Positions 59,553-64,000 of a stretch of DNA of 64,000 nucleotides are shown one piece after another. Position 1 is the first letter of the stretch. The number at the start of each line of letters is the position of its first letter. The DNA comes from JABWBD01 sp040768665 (GTDB taxonomy: Bacteria > Planctomycetota > Planctomycetia > Pirellulales > Thermoguttaceae). The position numbers and the translations under genes are program-made. Where the stretch lies: NCBI GenBank assembly GCA_040768665.1, contig JAXGMN010000017.1, positions 124,001-188,000 of the forward strand, written 5' to 3'. The notes below the pieces were generated by a model. The model was not told where the DNA came from. It did no database searches and saw nothing but the letters and a program-made list of their open reading frames with translations.

Positions 59553-60440
59553 TCAGCCCGCGTTCGCGGTATCCATCGCCGACATGCGACGCAGTTCCAA
59601 TTCGTCGTACCGTCGCCGGAATGTGCGGAGATTTGCCCCGAGGACCGCTGTGACGATAATCCCCAGCAGGATCAGCGGGTACCAGACGGCGTAAGGTTGT
59701 CCGAGTGCCAGGGCAAGCAGGCCCATGGCGAGACTGACCGCCCCGAGCAGCAAGAGCACCTTGGCAAGCGTCAGAACGAAGGTGCGAGCTTTTCCGAGGC
59801 CCAAGAGCAGACCGAGCAGGCCTCCGAAAGAGCCGAACACCGCGCCGCAGATTCCGCCGATCAGGCCGGAAGTGCGGTCACCCCACCACGCACCGGGCAT
59901 TACCAAGGGATCTTGGCTCTGCTCGTACTGGACAAGCTCGAGCGGACTGAGGTCGACCGTACCCTTGCCGGGCAGAACCACGTTGACGATCAGCCGGGTG
60001 GGGGGCCCGTGTTTTTCGTTGCTGAAGAAGGGAAGCGAAAACGGTCGCCAGTCGGACGAGCCCTTCAAAGACTGCATCAGGCCGGAGTCTCCGAGCGTCC
60101 GGGAGAAATACTCCCCCTTGTCGGCAAACACGCTCCACATCTCCAGGTATCCAACGTCCTCAACGTCCGCGTAGCGGACACGGCCGGTGAGGGCGTAGCG
60201 GGTGGTTGTGATTCCGGGCTGGTCAAGTTTTAGGACAGCGAATGCCTGGGACGAATCGTCCTTGTTTTCGACCCTCAGCATCTCAGTCGGCCCCGGTTCG
60301 CGGCCTTCGACGATTTCGCCGACAGAGAGGTCTCCCGCTGCCTGCAACGCACGCCAGGAAATTTTCCGGACGACGTCCTCACCGATGGCCGAACCGGTAG
60401 TGACAAAGGCAATAAGACTACTGAGCATCAAAATTCTCAT
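59553..60440 (-). CDS. Exported membrane protein paired with DUF2089 regulator
   Basis: The 295-residue protein has a signal peptide (MRILMLSSLIAFVTTGSAIG). The periplasmic domain of about 180 residues has beta-sandwich character (YALTGRVRYADVEDVGYLEMWSV, DWRPFSLPFF, RLIVNVVLPGKGTVDL). It ends in three membrane helices (SGLIGGICGAVFGSFGGLLGLLLGLG; LTLAKVLLLLGAVSLAMGLLALALG; WYPLILLGIIVTAVLG). The ATG at 60440 is chosen to start with the signal. It overlaps the DUF2089 gene by 23 nt. The pairing suggests a sensor or effector controlled by that regulator. No functional assignment. Confidence 0.75.
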   Translation of the reverse strand: MRILMLSSLIAFVTTGSAIGEDVVRKISWRALQAAGDLSVGEIVEGREPGPTEMLRVENKDDSSQAFAVLKLDQPGITTTRYALTGRVRYADVEDVGYLEMWSVFADKGEYFSRTLGDSGLMQSLKGSSDWRPFSLPFFSNEKHGPPTRLIVNVVLPGKGTVDLSPLELVQYEQSQDPLVMPGAWWGDRTSGLIGGICGAVFGSFGGLLGLLLGLGKARTFVLTLAKVLLLLGAVSLAMGLLALALGQPYAVWYPLILLGIIVTAVLGANLRTFRRRYDELELRRMSAMDTANAG

Positions 60441-60747
60441 GATCTTTCTCCAATTCCTCGCGATGAGCGTCCAACAACAACCGGAGCGTACCGAGATCGA
60501 TCTTCCCCTCGGCGTACTGAGCGCGGGCAAGACGCTCGAAGTTGGAGACAATCCGCTCGTCTTCGGCGATCGTGATTTTCTGGATTAGGCGATCGAGCCG
60601 TAGACGGATAGTGGGGTACGTCACCCCATAGGCCTGGGCCAAAGGACTTGAGGACCCTGATGCGAGAACAAATCGCCTCACAAAGGCAAGATCTTCGTCG
60701 CTCAGGAAGTCGACCCATGTTTTCCGTTTCTCTCGGACGATCGGCAT
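60418..60747 (-). CDS. DUF2089 family putative regulator
   Basis: The 109-residue protein matches the DUF2089 core: WVDFLSDEDLAFVRRFVLASGSSSPLAQAYGVTYPTIRLRLDRLIQKI, a helix-turn-helix-like region with the SYPTVRxRLDxLI pattern. The usual N-terminal zinc finger of DUF2089 is absent here. The ATG at 60747 starts about 46 nt after the predicted transcription start. It is transcribed with the exported membrane protein, a pairing seen in many bacteria. Confidence 0.85.
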   Translation of the reverse strand: MPIVREKRKTWVDFLSDEDLAFVRRFVLASGSSSPLAQAYGVTYPTIRLRLDRLIQKITIAEDERIVSNFERLARAQYAEGKIDLGTLRLLLDAHREELEKDHENFDAQ

Positions 60748-60800
60748 GGTCTTGCAGTTGCTGTTTTGCGATCCTAGGCGTTTTCTCAATGTCCTGTTGA

Positions 60801-60828
60801 ATTATAATATGAATAAAAATGAAGTCAA
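60801..60828 (-). promoter_or_regulatory. Strong sigma-70 promoter of the DUF2089 pair
   Basis: On the minus strand, TTGACT (60828-60823) and TATAAT (60806-60801) are 16 nt apart in an AT-rich patch that stands out in this GC-rich region. The start would fall near 60794. Confidence 0.75.
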
Positions 60829-60977
60829 GTTACATGTTTATTAAAATACTCGCCCTTCCGCCACGGGCAAGCTATGAGCTGTTTGGGGAGAGCGGCAGGA
60901 GAAACGGGCGGTAAGGAACTGGCAAGTACCGACGGCTGGGTAGTTGGTCACGGCCAACCGCGGGTGTGTCACGCTTG

Positions 60978-61073
60978 CTGACCTCGCCGAGCGGGACCTG
61001 CGGGTAGCCAGCCAAGCCGCGAAGTGGATATGCAGCGTAAGATCCCGCTCGACAAGCTCGGCAAGCGGGGCCT
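60978..61073. repeat. GTCCCGCT-family repeat block
   Basis: CGCCGAGCGGGACCTGCGGGTAG and, about 60 bp on, GATCCCGCTCGACAAGCTCGG followed by CAAGCGGGGCCTAC recall the blocks at 38118-38214 and 59491-59515. Gene-free stretch 60829-61267 holds little else. Confidence 0.5.
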
Positions 61074-61267
61074 ACTTGGGTTTTCAATCGCGATCGTTGA
61101 GGCAACGGGCTTTACGCTTTCGTTGACCTCCCCGCACGCTCGGGTTATTCTGCAAACAGGAACTAGAGGAGTGGCTTGCTGGGGCCGCCCGTTACGGTCG
61201 TGCTCGAAAAGAGGACCGCAAAACGCATCTGGGGGCGAGGGTGTTGCTGGCACGGGGTGAGTTGTTA

Positions 61268-63322
61268 ATGCAGTCGGATCTAGTTCACTCCTCAGGCGGT
61301 TCGGATTCGCCGGAGTTCGGTGATGATCGTTCTGTCCAATCGATCCGATCGCGAAAGGCCGCGGTCGTGCGGTTGGCCGTCGCGGTGGCCTGCTCAATCG
61401 GGCAACTCACGCTTGCAGGGATGGCCCTGGCCGACGGGGCTTCTCGGTCCTTCGCAAGATGCGAGCGACAGCTTCTGGTGACACAACTTCCTGGCGACTC
61501 GGGGCGGAACAAAGGGCTGTCATCGGAGTTGGGAATGCTTCGCGCCGCCTGTCGCGACCGTGGACGGATCGTCCGGCTCTCGCCTGACGGAACAATCCAG
61601 GTGCTCACTGCGACATTCCACAGCGCGTGTGATCCGGACGTCTCCTTTGACGGAACCCGCTGCCTGTTCGCGGCCAAACGAACCGCGGAGGACGACTGGA
61701 ATATCTACGAAATGACCGTTGACGGGAGCCGCTTCCGCCAGATTACCCGGTCGCGGGGCGATTGCCGCAGCCCCCGCTACCAATCGAGCTTCTATCAGAT
61801 TTCCGAAGAGGAGCCGTGGTACCAGATCCTGTTCGTGGGGAGCGATCCACGGGGCCTCAACGAAACCGGCACCGCTGTTGCGACCGCGATCTACTCCTGC
61901 AAGCTGGACGGCTCGCTGGTCCGGCGGGTCACGTTCAATCTGTCGAGCGATTTCGATCCGTCGATTATGTGGGACGGGAGGCTGCTCTATTCGACCTGGC
62001 AGCGCCGAACGCTCCAGCGCGGAGATCGCGGTCGAATCGTGCTGCTGGACGCGAACCCCGAGGGGACCGATTACGCACCGTTCGCGACCGACTGCGGACT
62101 TCGGATCAAGCACATGGCCTGCACGACGCCTGACGGCCTGGCGGTATTCGTGGAGACCGATCACTCGCCCTGGGATGGCGCCGGACAGCTTGCAAGCGTC
62201 TCTCTCTTGCGGCCGCTGCATACGTATCGCCGGCTCACCGAACCGGCCGACGGTCTGTTCCATTGCCCGTCGCCGCTTCCGGACGGAATAATCCTCGTCT
62301 CGCGCCGTCCGGCCGACGGCAGCGGCACGCACGCGGTCTATCGCCTGGATCCGGAGTCAAAACGAATGGCGATTGCCTACGACGACCCCCAGCGCCACGA
62401 TATTCAGGCGACGGCAATCACCCCACATCCGGAACCCGACGGCCGGTCGAGCTCTGTGCTCGACGACGATCCCACGGGGAAGCTCTATTGCCTTAGCATC
62501 TACAACTCGGACCACCAGGACCGAAGGTTCGTTCCCGGCATGGCCAAACGCCTCCGCGTCGTCGAAGGCCTGCCACGAACGGCGACCGACCGCGAGAAAC
62601 CGGTTGGTGCGTCTCTGCCCGAAATAGCCCGGCGGCGGGTCTTGGGCGAGGCTCCCATCGCGCAGGACGGGTCGTTCAATATCGAGGTGCCCGCGAACGT
62701 CCCGCTGGAATTGCACGTGCTCGACGAAGACGGGATCTCCCTGCGAAGCTGCGGATGGGTGTGGACCCGGAATCACTTCAACCAGGGGTGCGTCGGTTGC
62801 CATGAGGATCCGGAGTTGACACCGGAGAATCGGCTGGCCGAGGCGCTGGACAGACCGACGGTTCGACTTCTCGCACCGCCGGAAGAGCGGCCATCCGTCG
62901 ATTTCCGCAGAGACGTTCTGCCCATCGTCGAAGCGAAATGCACCGGGTGCCACGGCAGCAACGGGAGCCCGCCGGTGCTGGCAGCCGGAACGAAGGTTGA
63001 TCCGGAGCAGGCGTATTTAGCACTCCGGTCGCTGGCGGAGGGTTCCGAGGCCGAGTCGGCAATGGGGAAGTACGTGCACCCGGGACGTGCACGTACCAGC
63101 CCGCTCGTCTGGCACATGTTTGGGCGGAACACGTCGCGGCCCTGGGACGGCAACTGGAGGTCGCGGCCGGCCACGCCGATTCCACCGGGCGAGTCGCCGC
63201 CACTGACCCATCCGGAACGTGAGACGATTGTGCGATGGATCGACTTGGGGGCGGCATTCGAGGGCATCGGGCTCAGCGCAGTGAAAGGTCGCCTCGGTGA
63301 AGCTGAAGGAAACGGGGGATGA
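61268..63322 (+). CDS. HzsA-related secreted diheme cytochrome with PD40-type propeller
   Basis: The 684-residue protein has an N-terminal export signal (AVVRLAVAVACSIGQLTLAGMALADG). A WD40/PD40-like propeller follows (RGRIVRLSPDGTIQVLT, DDWNIYEMTVDGSRFRQIT, AIYSCKLDGSLVRRVTF, DPSIMWDGRLLYSTW). A Greek-key-like segment comes next, then two CxxCH heme c motifs: CVGCHED and CTGCHGS. This is the architecture of planctomycete HzsA-related proteins (similar to the alpha subunit of hydrazine synthase) outside anammox bacteria. Hydrazine synthesis is not implied: partner subunits are absent. ATG 61268 is chosen over a GTG 27 nt upstream. The stop overlaps the next gene's ATG. Confidence 0.8.
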   Translation: MQSDLVHSSGGSDSPEFGDDRSVQSIRSRKAAVVRLAVAVACSIGQLTLAGMALADGASRSFARCERQLLVTQLPGDSGRNKGLSSELGMLRAACRDRGRIVRLSPDGTIQVLTATFHSACDPDVSFDGTRCLFAAKRTAEDDWNIYEMTVDGSRFRQITRSRGDCRSPRYQSSFYQISEEEPWYQILFVGSDPRGLNETGTAVATAIYSCKLDGSLVRRVTFNLSSDFDPSIMWDGRLLYSTWQRRTLQRGDRGRIVLLDANPEGTDYAPFATDCGLRIKHMACTTPDGLAVFVETDHSPWDGAGQLASVSLLRPLHTYRRLTEPADGLFHCPSPLPDGIILVSRRPADGSGTHAVYRLDPESKRMAIAYDDPQRHDIQATAITPHPEPDGRSSSVLDDDPTGKLYCLSIYNSDHQDRRFVPGMAKRLRVVEGLPRTATDREKPVGASLPEIARRRVLGEAPIAQDGSFNIEVPANVPLELHVLDEDGISLRSCGWVWTRNHFNQGCVGCHEDPELTPENRLAEALDRPTVRLLAPPEERPSVDFRRDVLPIVEAKCTGCHGSNGSPPVLAAGTKVDPEQAYLALRSLAEGSEAESAMGKYVHPGRARTSPLVWHMFGRNTSRPWDGNWRSRPATPIPPGESPPLTHPERETIVRWIDLGAAFEGIGLSAVKGRLGEAEGNGG

Positions 63323-64000
63323 TGGTGAGGATCGACATGTTGAGAGGATGGCGGTTTCAGTGTAAGCGGGGCACTCCGCGGCCCGCGTTGTCCGGCCACG
63401 GAGTGTCCGGACTACACTTCTCAATCGTGATCCTTTTGATCGCGGGCGCCGCCGCGGCCGAGCCGTTGCCGGTGTTTACCGACGTCACCGGAGAGGCGGG
63501 CGTCCAGTTCAAGCACAGTTATGGCGACGAGAAGCTGGACAACATCGTGGAAGGGACCGGCGCCGGAGCGATGTTCTTCGACTACGACGGCGACGGCTGG
63601 CTCGACATTTACCTGGTCAACGGACGGTGGCACCCGGACTTCAGCAGCAATCGGGGCCGGCATCTGCGGGGCAAGCTGTTCAACAAGCTCTACCGCAACA
63701 ATCGCGACGGCACGTTTGCGGACGTGACGGACTCTGCGGGCGTGGCCGGGCGAACGTTTGCCTGCGGGGTTTCGGCCGCCGACTACGATTACGACGGCGA
63801 TTTGGACCTCTACGTCCTCTGCTACGGCCCGAACGAGTTCTACCGGAATAACGGCGACGGAACCTTCACCGAGATTTCGGAGGAGTCGGGCTTGGCCGAT
63901 CCACGGTGGAGCTTGCAGGCAACATGGTTCGACTTCGACGCCGACGGCGATCTCGACGTCTACGTCGTGAACTACCTTGAGTACGATAAGGGTGCGTTCC
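63319..64000 (+). CDS. Secreted FG-GAP/ASPIC-type repeat protein (3' end beyond window)
   Basis: The frame is open to the right edge (227 residues visible). A hydrophobic export segment (LHFSIVILLIAGAAAAEPLP) is followed by FTDVTGEAGVQFKHSYGDEKL and repeats with calcium loops DYDGDGWLDIYLVNG, DYDYDGDLDLYVLCYG and DFDADGDLDVYVVNYL, plus NNRDGTFADVTDSAGV and NNGDGTFTEISEESGL. This is the CRTAC1/UnbV-like FG-GAP family. Its start overlaps the HzsA-related stop in ATGA, so the two are coupled. Confidence 0.9.
   Translation, partial: MMVRIDMLRGWRFQCKRGTPRPALSGHGVSGLHFSIVILLIAGAAAAEPLPVFTDVTGEAGVQFKHSYGDEKLDNIVEGTGAGAMFFDYDGDGWLDIYLVNGRWHPDFSSNRGRHLRGKLFNKLYRNNRDGTFADVTDSAGVAGRTFACGVSAADYDYDGDLDLYVLCYGPNEFYRNNGDGTFTEISEESGLADPRWSLQATWFDFDADGDLDVYVVNYLEYDKGAF

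Noticed and set aside
61268..63322. Hydrazine synthase subunit, implying anammox
   Set aside because: Only a distant alpha-subunit-like architecture; no beta/gamma subunits or other anammox genes, and such proteins occur in many non-anammox planctomycetes.
1..64000. CRISPR array or complete insertion sequence
   Set aside because: No regularly spaced direct repeats with unique spacers, no cas genes and no intact transposase were seen; the repeats are dispersed palindromes.

Overview
The window is about 61-62% GC and reads as chromosome from a member of the Planctomycetota, most likely a Pirellulales-type organism. The support is a DUF1559 pseudopilin-like protein, a row of secreted formylglycine sulfatases, secreted PQQ-propeller and FG-GAP proteins, an HzsA-related c-type cytochrome, and a Planctomycetes/Verrucomicrobia (PVM) type bacterial microcompartment (BMC) operon. 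No ribosomal RNA is present, so a finer placement is not possible.

Layout. 1-3.1 kb: a PQQ-propeller gene cut by the left edge, then a small lipoprotein gene and a DUF1559 gene behind a cobalamin riboswitch. 3.5-9.5 kb: an 829-residue coiled-coil protein, a Tat-exported deacetylase-like protein and a serine hydrolase fused to part of a NamZ/DUF1343 domain. 9.7-15 kb: a toxin-antitoxin pair and a KaiC-like ATPase with a hybrid histidine kinase. 15.4-31.6 kb is the metabolic centre: a Tat-exported sugar isomerase/epimerase-like protein, four sulfatases, and the BMC operon in the order deoR, pduL, two BMC-H, ackA, BMC-P, aldehyde dehydrogenase, BMC-P, RpiB-like protein, BMC-P, class II aldolase, lactate/malate dehydrogenase. 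32-40 kb: infA, tRNA-Phe with an integrase remnant beside it, a second methyltransferase-like/PQQ fusion, ilvC-ilvH, a DUF1638 gene and a membrane/holin-like pair. 40-44.3 kb: a periplasmic superoxide reductase, an FG-GAP protein and a stretch of decayed gene fragments and repeats. 44.3-53.6 kb: more secreted and membrane proteins, including a GH123-like protein and a sialidase. 53.8-59.5 kb: sucA-sucB-lpd, with a frameshift in sucA and a sigma-54-like promoter in front. 59.5-64 kb: a DUF2089 pair, then the HzsA-related cytochrome overlapping an FG-GAP gene that runs off the right edge.

How the genes work together (inference). The sulfatases and BMC operon are contiguous on one strand. They suit removal of sulfate from fucose- or rhamnose-containing polysaccharides, cleavage of the deoxyhexulose phosphate by the aldolase, and oxidation of lactaldehyde inside the shell through an acyl-CoA by aldehyde dehydrogenase, PduL and acetate kinase. 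The sialidase and GH123-like gene add secreted glycan handling. A DeoR regulator heads the operon, with a good sigma-70 promoter and phased TGAAAGA repeats.

The intergenic DNA is rich in small repeats: a ~122-bp MITE-like palindrome with apparent 8-9 bp target duplications, REP-like elements with a GGGGACTGG core, GTCCCGCT hairpins, and a CAGCCCGGCTGCT family. No transposase for any of them lies in the window.
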